Shown piece after piece: positions 1 through 12,064 of a DNA stretch of 64,000 nt. A program made the position numbers and the translations under genes. A model generated the notes under the pieces. That model had not been told where the DNA came from. It was given only the letters and a program-made list of their open reading frames with translations, and did no database searches. The stretch is from Talpa occidentalis. Lineage: Eukaryota; Chordata; Mammalia; Eulipotyphla; Talpidae. The number at the start of each line of letters is the position of its first letter. Position 1 is the stretch's first letter. The stretch lies in NCBI RefSeq assembly GCF_014898055.3, contig NW_023604861.1, positions 78,566,292-78,630,291 of the forward strand, given 5' to 3'.

Positions 1-235
1 TCCATCAGAAAGTCCCATCAGCTCTACCTCTACCTCACATCTCTTAAATTAGAAGGTTTCTCATCATCTCCACTACCACAATCCTAGTCCAGTGCACCCT
101 CTGTCTAAATGATTGCAGCAACTTCTTTCTTGGTCTCCTGCATCCACCTTTGCCCCTTCTCTGCTTCCTTTTCCTCTCACAGAGCAGCCAAAGGGATCTT
201 CTGCAACAGAAATCAGATCACATCACTCCTTTGTA
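1..235 (+). repeat. L2 LINE fragment, first half
   Basis: Pyrimidine-rich sequence resembling the sense 3' part of L2 (words such as cagatcacatcactcct). It is continued at 336-440 after an interruption by a short L1 piece. Ancient and diverged; recognised by eye, so the borders are approximate. Confidence 0.5.
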
Positions 236-335
236 AAAATTTTTACTTAATTTTTAACTGAAGTAACATTGGGTATAAAATACATGCTTCAGGTGTACAT
301 CAATGGAAATCAACATCTTGTATATGCTACATCTC
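236..335 (-). repeat. Short ancient L1 3'-end fragment nested in L2
   Basis: The segment reads as the antisense of an old L1 3' end (tttaactgaagtaacattgg, then a stretch like caggtgtacatc). It splits an L2 copy: the flanking L2 text at about 225 continues in phase at about 336 with ctccttaaaacccttcagta. This suggests L1 insertion into an older L2. Confidence 0.45.
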
Positions 336-440
336 TCCTTAAAACCCTTCAGTACCTTCCCAGGACCTCAGGCTTTGTCCAATCCAGACTTCTTGCCATG
401 AGTCATAAGACCTTGCATTACCTGGTTTTAGCTTGTCTCT
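336..440 (+). repeat. L2 LINE fragment, second half
   Basis: Continuation of the L2 fragment at 1-235. It contains the L2-like order of cttaaaacccttcagtacct, then caggctttgtccaatccaga, then accttgcattacctgg. Confidence 0.5.
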
Positions 441-835
441 CAATTTTTGTTTTTATATTTGGAGAGTATTTATCTGGAAATATTGTTTATGATTTTCTTG
501 TAGTGTCTTTGTCATGTTTTAGGTGAGTGTTTGAAAACGGCAATGGCATAGACTTTGTCCTTTGCTTAAAAAAATAAACTCTGGTTTACCTTTCAAAAGA
601 CTGATGATTTTATTATGTTTCTTGTCATTAAAAATATATTTAGGTTAATTTCTATAACCTTACACTTTGCTTGTTATCTGTCCGATTTTTTTCCATGTGT
701 ATTTTTCTTAGATTGAGTTTTTTGGTTTGTTTCATCCCTTCCCCTCTCCCCAGCACACCCCTTTTCTTGTTTGGAAGTTATCTATTTTGTGTCTTGTCAC
801 ATTAATATGTTTTAAAAGCAAGGTTTCTCAAAGTA
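441..835. other. AT-rich stretch, weak old-L1 resemblance
   Basis: No gene is seen. Around 485-515 the text gattttcttgtagtgtcttt resembles an antisense piece of L1 reverse transcriptase, so this may be part of the same degraded L1 that follows. The resemblance is too weak to call. Confidence 0.3.
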
Positions 836-1940
836 AAATTCAACATCTGGTATACAGTTCTATTCCTTTTGATTAATGTAAGAGTCATGTAATCACCCCA
901 CATAAAAATGTAAACTATTTCCATCACACCCCAGAAGTTGCCTCCTCCTCATCTGTAGTTAATCTTTTATAGTTACTCTCTTATTCATGTCCCCTCTCTA
1001 CTTTCAACTGATCTGTTCCCTATATCTGTAATTCTGTCCATTCCAAATGCCAGTTAAATAGAATTATAGAGAATGTTTAACTCCTGAGTCAGTTTCTTTG
1101 ATTTGTGTAATCCATTTGTGATCATGCACATTGTTGTGTGTGTGTGTCTATAATATTAATTTATTTCTTTTAGTTGCTAAGTAGTATTCCATTATCTAGA
1201 TATTCTTGCTGTTTATCCATTCCCAAGCTGATGGATGTTCAGGTTATTTCCATTTTGGGTGATTATGAATAAAACTGATACAAACATTTACATACATATA
1301 TATCTATATGCATATGTATAGATACAGATAGATAGATATCACTGTCCTTATTTTTCTTGGGCAAAAACCTAGGAATAAGGTTGCTGGGTTGTATAATAAG
1401 TGCATGTTAAGATTAAACGAACCTCCCAAACTGGAAAAATGACTGTACTATTTTGCATTTCATTCCCCAAGTCACAGAGAAATTTGTATGCTCTGCATCT
1501 TTGTCTGCACTTAGTATTTTCAGAGCTTTATATTTAATCATTCTAATAGGTGAGTAGTATATTCCATTATAGTTTTGATTTGTATATATCCCTGAAGACT
1601 ACTGATAGTGAGAATCTTTTCATGGACTTAATTGCCATCCTGTATCTTTCCTGGGATATCTCACAAATTTTGTTGTTTCCATTTAATTCAGTTTCAAATA
1701 TTTTCTAATTCCCCTTGTCACTTCCACTTGGAAGTATGAGTTATTTTTAAGTGTATTATCTAATGTTCATATATTTGGAAATTTTCCAAATATTTTTTAT
1801 TGGTTTTTATTTAATCTCATTGTGGTCAGAAAACACACATTATATAATTTCAGTTTTACAATTAAATTTGCTGAGGTTTGTTTTAATATCTGGACTATGT
1901 CCATCTTTGTGATTGTTCCATGTGATTGTTCCAAATGTTC
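836..1940 (-). repeat. Ancient L1 remnant, antisense (3' region plus ORF2 endonuclease piece)
   Basis: From about 836 to 1640 the sequence reads as the antisense of an old mammalian L1 3' region (the constant order of tagtattccattatctagat, ttatccattcccaagctgat and caaaaacctaggaataagg). From about 1690 to 1935 it resembles the antisense of the endonuclease part of ORF2 (ctcattgtggtcagaaaaca). The intervening ORF2 is missing, so the copy is internally deleted. The AT-rich tract at 1285-1340 is a degraded tetranucleotide repeat inside it. Confidence 0.6.
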
Positions 1941-1989
1941 ACTCAAACATTTATTTTTCTTCTTATACTTGATGATTTATTTCTGCTAT

Positions 1990-2640
1990 CAAACAGAAAA
2001 TTCTCTCTTCAAATATTTATTCTTTCACATTCACTAGGATAGCTATGATCAATAAGGCTAGTAATAATAATTATTGACAAGGCTATGGAGAAATTGAAAC
2101 ACTTACATGATTTTGGTGGGAGTGTAAAATGGTGCAGCCACATTGGAAAACAGGTGATTCCTTAAGTGATTGAACATAGAGTTACCACTTGATTCAACAA
2201 TTTTATTCCTAGGTATATGCCCAAGAGAAGTAGAAATATGTGTACACACAATCTCATATATGGATGTTTATAGCGACATTATTCATAATAGCCAACAAAT
2301 GGAAACAATTGAAATGGGCATCAACCAATGATTAAAACAGAACATAGGATATCCAAACAATAGAATATTACTTGGCCGTAAAAAGTAGTGAAATGCTGAT
2401 ATGTGATACAATATGGATGGGCTTTGAAAACCTGTTAATCCAAAGTGATAGAAAGTAGATCTTTGGTCACTTATAATGAGTGTGGGGTGGAGCTAGGGAA
2501 TAGGGGGATGATAGTTAAAGGTTACGGGGTATCTTTTTCAAGTGATGAAATATTCAAAAATTGTCTGTGATGGTTGCATATGCGATCTATGAATAAATTA
2601 AAAATGTTGAATATTCACTTTAGCCTAATGAATTCTTGTG
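1990..2640 (+). repeat. Ancient L1 3' end, sense
   Basis: Reads as the sense 3' third of ORF2 and 3'UTR of an old L1. Landmarks in order are gtgggagtgtaaaatggtgc, tatgcccaagagaagtagaa, atagccaacaaatggaaaca and ggccgtaaaaagtagtgaaa. Stop codons and indels are abundant. It faces the antisense L1 remnant to its left, so the two are separate insertions or products of an inversion. Confidence 0.65.
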
Positions 2641-2875
2641 TGTGCCTTATATTTCAATAAACATATTGCAGAAAATAGTTTTCCTTCTCTCTCTGGTCTT
2701 TTCTTCTACTGCAACTAGACAGATAGGAATTGACTATACCATCTTACTAGTAACATCCTTCTGATAAAAACCCTACTAATAATTTAATATTTGAATCTAA
2801 TTTGTAATTCACATCTGTATTTACTCATTTGTCAGTAAAATACCACTTATGCCATTTTTTAAAAACTGGGTCCAG

Positions 2876-3047
2876 GCAAAGCAGACATCTACTGTCTTGC
2901 CTGCTGCTCCCCTCAGCAGTGTGTTTAGTCAGTCTGCCTACTCTGTTCCCTGCTCTGTCTCTGGTAAATCCTCTCACCCTCCCATGCATCTGGCCTGTAC
3001 CCAGGTTCTTGTATAAATAAATAAATCTTTAAAACAACAACAACAAC
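2876..3047 (+). mobile_element. 5'-truncated tRNA-derived SINE, copy 1
   Basis: Contains only the 3' half of the SINE, from the GCAGACAT region through gctcccctcagcagtg to the tail cttgtataaataaataaatc followed by an A/CAA-rich tract. It is bounded by a perfect 14-bp target-site duplication, aaaactgggtccag, at 2862-2875 and 3048-3061. The tRNA-like head with boxes A and B is absent, so this is a 5'-truncated insertion and cannot be transcribed from its own promoter. Confidence 0.85.
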
Positions 3048-3183
3048 AAAACTGGGTCCAGTCATGGTTCTCAAATTATATTTGGCTATTATATCTGTTC
3101 AGAGTCTCTTAATCTAAAACAATAGCCTCTCTTTTTATTATTTTTGTAATATTGACCTTTTTGAATAAGACAGGACACTTGTA

Positions 3184-3460
3184 TTTTTTTTAGATTTATT
3201 TTTCTTTATTTATGCATATAAGAACTGCGGTGTAGGCCAGAGGTGCAGGGGGCGAGAGGATTCACCAGAGACAGAGTGGGGAGCAGAACAAGTGGATCCA
3301 CTGAAATACATTGCTGAGGGGAGCAGCAGGTGAGACAGGAGAGGTCTGCTTCACCATGTGGGTTATCTCCCTGGCTGAGGATCCAACTCATGCTGCAGTG
3401 GCTGGTGACAGCTTGATAGCACCGAGACACAATCCCTGCACCACCAGGGAGGTCCCAATC
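3184..3460 (-). mobile_element. tRNA-derived SINE, copy 2 (older subfamily)
   Basis: On the minus strand it starts at the head GGGACCTCCCTGGTGGTGCA and ends in an A-rich tail. Imperfect duplications (caggacacttgta at 3171-3183 and caggccatttgtt at 3461-3473) fit an old insertion. Box B is degraded (GAGTTGGATCC). The surrounding sequence at 3062-3170 and 3474-3530 looks like another ancient repeat that the SINE split; I do not name that family. Confidence 0.8.
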
Positions 3461-3473
3461 CAGGCCATTTGTT

Positions 3474-4339
3474 AATGGGGAATCATCTGTTGAGCTTTTA
3501 TGTTATTTATTTTTTTCATTTCCAGAAAATCTTGGGTTTTTTTCCCAAATTTATCATTTTGAAATGCTTGATTTTTGTTTATATTTTTCTCTTTCATTTT
3601 TAACTTGTGTAATTTTATAAATAGTTATTTTACATTTCTATGCCTAGGGATCCCATCATCTGAATTTCTTGGAAGGAAGTCTAAATGTTATTTGTGGTAT
3701 TTCTTAGGTTAGCTTGGTTCCTTAGGAATTCAGAAATTTTTAATCAAGAGCTCCTATTTCACTGAAGTAGGATCCTGAGGGACCTAAATAGAAGGTACAT
3801 TCCCCTAGGAAAATCTGTATTTCCTTTTATAGAAATCCAAGGGGACAGATATAGGACCAGTTTAATTTAATTTCTCAGTTTGAGGTTTCCTTGGTATCCA
3901 AGATAGAATAAATTTGAACCCCAGACTATTCTTTTCCTTGAAATGGAATTATAATTGAAAGATACAAGATTCCATTATGGCTGCTTTTTCTAAGAAAGTT
4001 CCCCACCCCACCCCACCCCCTTGTTTCACTAAGAAGTGGGGCCTTCATCATCTTCTCATCTTGTATGTGCCCAGTCTAGCCTCCTGTTCCCCCATGTGAT
4101 CGTTAATCCCCAAAACTCTAGGCTCCTAATAACATTCACCCCAGGGCAGACCCAGCTTCCCCATTAGCTCACCACTCTGGTTTCAGTTCACTAGGCAACT
4201 TTTCACCCATGTGGTTCTACCTTCCTTTCTTGCAATTTGAGCTGTGCATTAAAAAACATGTTGTAATTGATTCAACACTAGGGATTCTACAGCCAAAGGA
4301 TTTTCAGTTACTGATCTGCCCCACTTCAGGAAGCAAAAT
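3474..4339. other. Intergenic stretch without a recognised gene
   Basis: Mixed AT-rich sequence. A short C-rich run of ccccacc units lies at about 4002-4020. No convincing coding, RNA or repeat assignment apart from possible continuation of an old repeat up to about 3530. Confidence 0.4.
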
Positions 4340-4745
4340 CCCCCACCTAACTCTGCGATCTCATCTCCCTTGGGTCTTACCTTCTTCACTCTGCCCAGCC
4401 ACACTGGCCTTCTTTCTATAACTCAAACTTATAAAGCTTATGGCTGTGTCAAAACCTTGTCACCTGGTGTTTGTTTTCCTTAAAACACTCTTCAATTCTT
4501 CACATGGTTGCACTTTATCACCATTCAGGCCTCAGCTCAAATGTCCTGTCCTACGATTCCTCCCTGATCACTCTCAACTACTTTCTCTTACCATAGTTTA
4601 TTACATCTACACAGAACTTTCCGCAGTCTAAAATTAATGATTGATTGATTTGTTAATGTTTTATTCTTTGGAATATAAGCTCTTTTAAGGGCATGGAATC
4701 CTGATCTGGAAAAGTGCTTACTACACATAGACAATCTAAAAGTAA
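4340..4745 (+). repeat. L2 LINE 3' end
   Basis: Shows the usual L2 sense order: ttcactctgcccagccacac, then ttcaggcctcagctcaaatg, then ttcctccctgatcactctca, then ggaatataagctcttttaag. Diverged and without a coding frame. Confidence 0.65.
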
Positions 4746-4907
4746 ATATACAAAGACAGGTTTGGTAATGTTCTCGTTCTTTATCTTGTGCTAAGATACT
4801 TCCCTATCTTTTAGGCTAGAAACCAGGGTCTTTTTCATAGTTATAATAACCAGCTTACTATAGCATGGTTATCATGGAAGTCCCTTCCTGATGGGCAAAA
4901 ATTCAGC

Positions 4908-4910
<3 letters not shown>

Positions 4911-4946
<36 letters not shown>

Positions 4947-4957
4947 TGTCTGTGTGC
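4911..4957. repeat. (TG)n microsatellite
   Basis: Uninterrupted TG dinucleotides from 4911 to about 4944, then a CTGT-interrupted end. A probable length-polymorphic locus. Confidence 0.95.
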
Positions 4958-5865
4958 CTCCATCTAAGTATAAGTTTAGAAACTATGTGTACCTGCACAA
5001 CCCACATCGATTCACAACCCCTGGAATCTTGAGAAAAAGTAAAATTTTGATTCAATCTCTCCCTTGACAGCCCAGGGATATAGTGGAATGATCTCTAATT
5101 CATAGTTCAATAATATTTAATTCATAGTTTAATGCCATTAGTTTTTAAGAGCTCTGCAGTTACTGCTACAAGGGAATCTCCAAATTTCTCCAGATGCTGA
5201 AAATACTGGAAAGAGTCTTTCTGGTTGCAGGCAAACAGTTGACTCTCTTATGGAAGTTTACTTGAAATTTAAAAGATTGATTTTTGATTACACATGAATA
5301 AATAATAATCCCTCCACTGAAAGTGCTAAGTATTTTTGTAAGTATACTATGACACCTATGATGTTGACAATGAAAGAACTTTTAAGACCCAAGAATCTTG
5401 AGTCAAGATGAGCTTGTGGCTCATATGTTACTATATGAAAGGTTACTATAGATAATCATCATGGCATGGTCCCTCACTTTGTATGGGTACAGGCAGGCTC
5501 CTGCTAATCCAGGTTAGATTGATGGGAGGCATGGCTGGGTTCAAAGCAGCAGCAGCTCAACAACTCATACGGAAGTGTTTCAACATTTTAACAAGTATGT
5601 ATTGGCCAAATATCAGTCTTGATTTTATGGGCTTATGGTTGGTCTGAACTTCTAAATATCTTAGAAATCATATAGTACTCATGTTTTCATGTTTATTCTT
5701 AAACTACAGAAACTAGAGAACTATAGATTATTTGCAAACTATTACATTTTTTGAACAATATTATTTAGCCCCATTCCCATGCATTAGGGCTTGGTTTCAT
5801 CAAACTCATGAATTTTAGATATAACTCAGCTGTTTGTATCTCTTTCTCAGAAGTCTTTCTGCTTT
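4958..5865. other. Intergenic stretch without a recognised gene
   Basis: AT-rich sequence with no long open frame, RNA gene or clear repeat. Confidence 0.4.
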
Positions 5866-5879
5866 CAGAAATCTTTTTT

Positions 5880-6147
5880 ATTTTTTTAAAGATTATTTAT
5901 TTATGTATACAAGAGCTGGGGTGTAGGCCAGAGGTGCATAGGGTGAGAGGATTCACCAGAGACAGATTGGGGCACAAAATAGGTGGATCCACTGAAATAC
6001 ATTGCTGAGGGGAGCAGCAGGCGAGACAGGAGAGGTCTGCTGTGCCATGTGGGTTAGTTCCCTTGCTGGGGATTGAACTCATGTTGCAGTGACTGATGAT
6101 AGCTTGATAACACTGAGTCTTTAGCCCCTGCACCACCAGGAAAGCCA
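5880..6147 (-). mobile_element. tRNA-derived SINE, copy 3 (older subfamily)
   Basis: Full-length SINE on the minus strand. The 14-bp duplication cagaaatctttttt lies at 5866-5879 and 6148-6161. The 3' region reads CACCTCTGGCCTACACCCC, typical of the older subfamily. Box B is altered (GAGTTCAATCC). Confidence 0.85.
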
Positions 6148-6161
6148 CAGAAATCTTTTTT

Positions 6162-9100
6162 TTTAAATGACTGATCCTAGAGAATTATGCCTGCGAAGAG
6201 TCTCCAATCTATTAAGTGAACAACTATCGTCTGCCTTCTATTTTCCTATTACGGGTGATCATAAGCACAGTTAATCCAGAAGCTGTGATTTAACCACAAG
6301 GTTTAGTTTAGCTTTCTGCTTCTTTAAGTCTTTTACCAGAAGTGAATATAAGTTCATGTGAGGGTCATTTCCTTCTCCTGACCACCTGAATGGGGGTTGC
6401 CATAAGACAATGGAAAAGGGCCTGACTTTTAAAATCAGAAGACTTTCAGAGAAGACAAAAAGGACAGTTCCTAGCAAGTATCGGTAGTAGACAGTAGCTG
6501 CTCAAAAATGTTTGTGAAGCCTAAAATATAAGTGGGCAGGGAAAGGTCAGCCAAGAGGAAATGAAAGAAGGCAGATGCTCTTAATAATTCACAATCTGGA
6601 TATTCAGACTCAGTACTCGGTGTCCACAAATGCACTCAGTCTTCTGATGAATCCCAAGGACGTAGCAGGCCTATTGCAGTACCATGCGTACCTTAGCCAG
6701 ATGTAAAGTCCGGACGCCTTGCCTGGATCTTCCCAAAAATGCTTCTGGGATTCCAGTTGTTGGATTTTCCAAAATTTTGCGAACACAAAAATAGAGCTAT
6801 TTTTCTTATCATTTAACTGGAACTTCAACTGAAAAAAAGAAACTTGTTCATTTCTTCAAGTGCAGACCGTGTCATGAGAAAAGGATATGGGCATAATTTT
6901 GGCATTTTCCAACAGGAAAGCATGAGCAGAAATACTGCATTGGCAGCAAGAGGAACAGCAGTTGAAATTTGGGAGAGGGTATACTTGGAAAAGGCAAGAG
7001 AAACTGTTTTACAAATGAGATTTCTTTAGCTTCCAGAAATAGAGAAAGTAGTTTACATACTCCTGCACATCTGTGTAGACTTGCAAAATGTGCTTTGCCT
7101 AATTCTTAGGTTGTACTGTTTATGCTATTGGTATGCAGAAGACCAGTGCTGTTTTAATATTTATGTTGTTAAACTCCTCTGCTTATAATGGTGGATGGGG
7201 ACAAGCACTAGAATTTTAAAGATTATCAAATTTAGGGTCAGAAGGGACAGTAGCTATCAGCTTCTGTTCTTTGGGAGAAAAAAGATCTGTCTTTTCTAGC
7301 TTCAGCAGAAAATGCTTTTATTTTCTAGGTAATGGCAGAAAGATGGTCACAATATATTTAAAGAGAAAAATATATTCAAAGAGAAATTCTGTTCAAAACT
7401 ATAGAATTGTGTTGAATGCTAGACTTAGTCATTCAGCTCTAAATATGCTGCCAGCTTCTCCTGAGTGTAGTCTACAGAAGAGAAGTATCTCCTCGAAGAG
7501 GCAATGTCCCTTTTAGATTCTCCCCACAAGTTATTTTTGTTATTGTTACTCTTTTCAAAGGTTCTGAATACTGCAGTCATTTTCACATTTCTTACTGTGT
7601 TTCCCCCTCCTATCTGTGTGTCTCCATCTCTTTCCCATGTTGTACTGATTGTGCACTTCCAGCTGTCCTTAGCTGCTGCTCCCTCACTCTGCATCTCTCT
7701 TGCAGATCGTAACAGTCCTTTACCCTGCCCAGGACTTGCTGTGGCTGCAAGCCTTCTGGCGTGGGGCTGCTAGCATGTACCTATAGCCTCTCTAGGGATG
7801 ATGGCTCTTTTCTGTATCCCTCCATCCTGACCCCCATCTTATGACCAGTTAGCCCCTTCTCATGACCATCTGACCAGTTAGCCCCTTCTCTCGATGTGGG
7901 ATGATGCATCACAGAGCTGTCACTCTATTCAAAAGAGGGCTTTGTTCATGCTGAGATTTTTCTGTGATTTCTTAGGTGTAGCTCGAGTTCCTACTTCTTT
8001 TGAAAATAACTTTTGTTAAAAAGGAAAATATACTGAACCACTTAATGCATTTACCAGTTCATTTCACTTTTGATCCAGCTACTATCTATAACAATATAAT
8101 GAACCTGCACTGCCTATTCATAAAGAATTGTGTGTAGCTAAGGGCTGTTTTTGGATGTAAATCAAGAGCTCAGGAGCTCAAACTCTGTGTCTGTGGCCTC
8201 AGTTCACTACTCACTGGCTCCAGGCTCCATTTGAGTCGGGGGGACATGTGCTCTGCTCATGTGTGTGACAAATTCTAGTTCGCACACGCTTGAGGGGGAC
8301 GCATTTCCACGGAGCTCCTCTCTAATCCCGTTGCCCTGTTCCCTGTGATCTCCCACAGTGTTTTATCTGGACAAATTTAAAAATGCGTAAAAAAATTAAA
8401 CATGAGTAAGAATAACAGCAAAGCAAGTGGTCTTTTCCTCCTTTCCACTTTTACTCTCTTGGTTTCTGCCCCCTTTGTCTTCACCTTCTTTCCTGTCCCA
8501 ACTGTTCCCTCTGTTCAAAACAGAAAGCTCTGTGGTGTAGTTAAATCTTATTCGAGGGAGGCAGGGCCCCAAGTCAAGGAAGGTTTTTGCATGGGTCTCA
8601 CATCCCCCGGGCACAAACTCAGAAGTCATCTCCGTACAAAGTGCTAAGCCTCAGAGAGACGCACCCAAGGGTGGCAAGAAGGCAAGATTGCCCCGCTTGG
8701 AGTGTGCTTTGCCTTCATTTTAAAAAAAAAAAAGTCCCTAAGCATCTTGCAAAGAACATAATTTAATTTGTTAAATGCAAATGTATAAAATAAATGAAAT
8801 TTTTGTGAAGTTGTTTTATTATTCCTTTAAATATTCCAAGCCCCTATCCCACCCAGACCCCCCAAAAGGAAAGGTACTTAGAAAAGAGGAAAAGAAAGGC
8901 GAGAAATGGGGAGGAGTAAGACTGACCCTCTCCCCTCTCTAAGAGGCCTGACTGCGGAGCCAGGGCAACAGGGACTGGTCGGCAGACTCTGAGGTCCTGA
9001 GGATCCACCCCCAACTGCTGCAGGACCTGGAAAATGGCCATCTCTGAACCATGTCAAGGTGATGGGCTGGAGGTCGGTAAGGTCTCCTGCAGAGGTGGCA

Positions 9101-10214
9101 GCTTACCATGAGTCTGCTGCATCCTTTGAAGAAGCAATGTGTTTAAAGTCAGGGCTTCACATTCCAGATTTTTGTGGACAAAGGAAAAAGAACCTGAATA
9201 TTTTTCCCTGCCTTGACCTAGAAACGCTTAGAGAGAAAGCACTTGTCAAACATCGCTTGGAGCAGCCAGGTTTAGCAACACGGTTAAGTCAGGCTACCAG
9301 GAATGAAGCCAAGCACGGGGATTGAGGGCTTAACTAAATTTTCCAGCACAGGCCTGGGAGACTCAGTCTTTTGAGAAGCATTGACTGTATCAGGAATCGA
9401 AATGAGCTGGAGAGGCTGGTGAAAGCAGGATTTCTCATGACAAATGCAGATGTGACCAGCAGGGGGTTTGCCTTCAGGAAGAATACAGAGGGAGGTCCTT
9501 GGAGAGGCATCCATCATACCCACAAATACTTCCTTAAAAGCTACCCTTAAATAATGGAAAATGCATGTTAATGTGTGTAGACCATGGAAGGCCGACTAGG
9601 CCTCCTATTGTACAGTGTGTGGTGTAATATCTCAGCCTCAGTAGCCATTGAGAGGCCAGATGTCTGCAGGGACCAAAGCTGACTGTGAAATCCCGGCCTG
9701 CTTCTCACTTTGTCCATCACAGCAATTCTGACAGTGCATGATTTCCCACCCTCCCTTCAGGGTTTCCCGGTTCTACACACTTGATACATTCCACTCGTAA
9801 TGGTTTTAGCATTCTAATCAGTCCACCTTACCATCCAGATGCTTAGCTGGTGAGTCCTGAGTCTGGGCTGTGGAAGGTGAGCAGGTTCAGGTGTGGGGTG
9901 CAGCAGTGGCCTGCATGGCATCTGAAATGCAAACTTTTGTTCATCCTGTTCCACTAGAGTTTGTATCGATGTTGTCCTGAATTAGGTTGTGCATTCAGAA
10001 ATCTCAAAAATTAGGATCAAATGTTGCTAAATGAAAAGATTAGCACCTGAGCAGGAATGGAGCAGGTGGAGTCGTTGTATTATTCTTATCACACTAGAAG
10101 AGTGTGGAAAGCAGGAGCTGAAACCCAGATATCCATGTTCCCTATAAGCATGATGGTATAAGCATTCTGCTCTATTGCTTAGGCCTGTCGGTGCAGACAG
10201 AAGAAAATTAATAT
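6162..10214. other. Four-kilobase unique intergenic stretch
   Basis: No gene is supported. Open frames up to about 89 codons occur but overlap one another on both strands and show no recognisable domain, as expected by chance. The stretch at 6600-6830 has more CpG than its surroundings but I cannot identify it. A 29-bp-period duplication at 7842-7890 is listed separately. It is the largest repeat-poor interval in the left part of the window. Confidence 0.45.
7842..7890. repeat. Short tandem duplication, 29-bp period
   Basis: The 20-mer tgaccagttagccccttctc occurs exactly at 7842-7861 and 7871-7890. This is a recent local duplication. Confidence 0.9.
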
Positions 10215-10405
10215 TTATCTAAGACTAACCATGTGCCAAGAACATTACCCAGAATAACTCTGTAAGGCAGGTGAAGGTCTTTTCTCCATCTGGCAGGTGA
10301 GAATACTGAACATTTCTCACACAGCTAGTAGGGGTACAGCTGAGATGCAGATCCTCACCTGACTACAGAGTACCTGCTCTAGCCACCCTATGCTACTACC
10401 CACCT
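10215..10405 (-). repeat. MIR element
   Basis: Reads as the antisense of MIR: accatgtgccaagaacatta, then ataactctgtaaggcaggtg, then cacacagctagtaggggtac. Diverged core-SINE. Confidence 0.6.
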
Positions 10406-10944
10406 TGAATTCTGGCATTGCTTTAGAGAAGAAAAACAAAAAGGATGGAAAAGAATGGGATTAAGTCATCAGAGCCAGGGTTGCAATTGAGGAGCCACCT
10501 GGAATTCTACCCTTTAGGGCATCTGAGAAGGACATAAAATGGCTCATCCATCACGTGTGGTTGTGATGCAGTTCTCCAGAGTCCATTTTTGAGAAGGACA
10601 CTGACCAGGCCAGCAGCCACCCTGCATGGCACAATCACTCTTGAAAGTAGCTGATTGAATCAGCTTTCCCTGCTGGGCCGGGTAACAACACCAGACATCA
10701 GTGAGACCCACTGTCATCTCCCATCTGGATTCAGTCCATGTGGAAGGAGGGAGTTTGTGGGTAGAAGGCTGGTCTGGGTAGCCAGCAGAGAATGTGGAAT
10801 CTCTGCCTTAAGGTCTTTAAGAAGGGGTGGGATACAGTCTGTTTGGAATGGGACTGAAGGCAGGGATCAGACACCCACATTTCCTTCCAGTTCTAGAATG
10901 TCTCAGAAAAGAAGTCTTCCTTTTTGCTCTTTTTTTTTTTTTTT
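10406..10944. other. Intergenic stretch without a recognised gene
   Basis: Unique sequence with no supported gene. A T run at about 10929-10946 leads into the L1 tail that follows. Confidence 0.4.
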
Positions 10945-11200
10945 TAGTTAAATTTTATTTTATTTTTTTATTATAAATTTTATTTTTATATTCCCCATAC
11001 AATTTCAACCCCCTTATTTTGACCTCAATCCCTCCCCTTCCCGCCCTCCACCCCCCATAGAGTGTCTCTGGTTCATAGTTGTTTGTTGATTTTGATTTTC
11101 ACTTTCTTATAGTTATTCTTTTTCCTGGTCCCTTATTTTAGTTTTCTAGATTCCTGCTATGAGTGAGACCATCCGGTATTTTTCTTTTTCTTTCTGGCTT
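10945..11200 (-). mobile_element. 5'-truncated young L1 3' end
   Basis: Nearly the same sequence as the 3' end of the full-length L1 at 44692-44940 (tattccccatacaattt, tgtctctggttcatagttg, atgagtgagaccatccggta), so both belong to the same L1 subfamily. It holds only the last codons of ORF2 and the 3'UTR, including the G-rich tract. The poly(A) end is the T-rich run at its left. A SINE target-site duplication begins immediately at its right end. Confidence 0.85.
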
Positions 11201-11217
11201 AATAAAGTTTTACTCTT

Positions 11218-11486
11218 GGGCCTCCCTGGTGGCGCAGCGGTTGAGCGCTGGTTTGCGAAGCTACCCACAGCCTCTGCAGCGCTGGTTCGATCCCTGGCCG
11301 CCGGGCGAGGGTCCCACATGGTGCGCAGACTGCTCCTGCCACCCGCCGCTCCCCTCAACAGTGTACTTTGTCAGTCTGCCTGTTCTGTTCTCTGCTCTGG
11401 CTCTGGTGAATTCTCTCACCCTCCTGCGCTTCTGACTGTACCCAGTGCTTGTATAAATATAAATAAATCTTTAAAAAATTAAAAAA
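11218..11486 (+). mobile_element. tRNA-derived SINE, copy 4 (young, intact head)
   Basis: Full-length SINE starting GGGCCTCCCTGGTGGCGCAG. A box A-like TGGCGCAGCGG and a canonical box B GGTTCGATCCC are both intact, so pol III transcription is plausible. The tail is (ATAA)n then TCTTTAAAA. A perfect 17-bp duplication, aataaagttttactctt, lies at 11201-11217 and 11487-11503, indicating a recent L1-mediated insertion. Confidence 0.93.
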
Positions 11487-11689
11487 AATAAAGTTTTACT
11501 CTTCCTAAACACCTTTTCCATATGACACTCATTGTTCAGAACCCTCAGTGACTGTAATACCTCATTTGTTGTGACACTGTGTTGGCTCCTTGCCTGAGTA
11601 TATTTTTGGTTTCATGTAGATTGTAAGATGCCAAAGGGCATGGGCCATTTCTTAAAACCTTTTATAATCATTTCCCCCCAATGCCTAGC

Positions 11690-11790
11690 ATTCATTCATT
11701 TAACAGATACTTGTTGGGTGCCAACTATGTGTCAGGCACTGGGATTATAAAGCAATATAAGATTCTGCTCCAGTCATTAGAAAGCTTATA
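11690..11790 (-). repeat. L2/MIR-type 3' end, antisense
   Basis: attcatttaacagatacttg followed by tatgtgtcaggcactgggat is the antisense of the shared 3' end of L2 and MIR-class elements. Confidence 0.55.
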
Positions 11791-12064
11791 TCCAAGACAC
11801 ATAGCAAGTAAGTGGGATGCACTGTGAATGGCATCACATATACAGAGTCCTTATGGAGGTAGAGGAGTTTTGTGCTATGCAAGTAGAGATGTTCAATGAA
11901 ATATTTGTTGAGTGAATGAAGTATGTGCTTGTGGAATATAACAAGAAATGACAGATGACTAAGGAGACAAATAACAAAGGAGTGTTGAGGCAGAAAGTGT
12001 TCATTTCCGGTAGAAATGCCCACATGCCCACATCCCCCCTTGTCTTGGGCCTTGTTATAGGAAA

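Noticed and set aside
269..526. 85-codon frame near the window start
   Set aside because: Spans the nested L1 and L2 fragments; no domain.
11226..11310. tRNA-like sequence with box A and box B
   Set aside because: It is the head of a SINE: followed by a SINE body and A tail, flanked by target-site duplications, and repeated at other loci. Not a tRNA gene.
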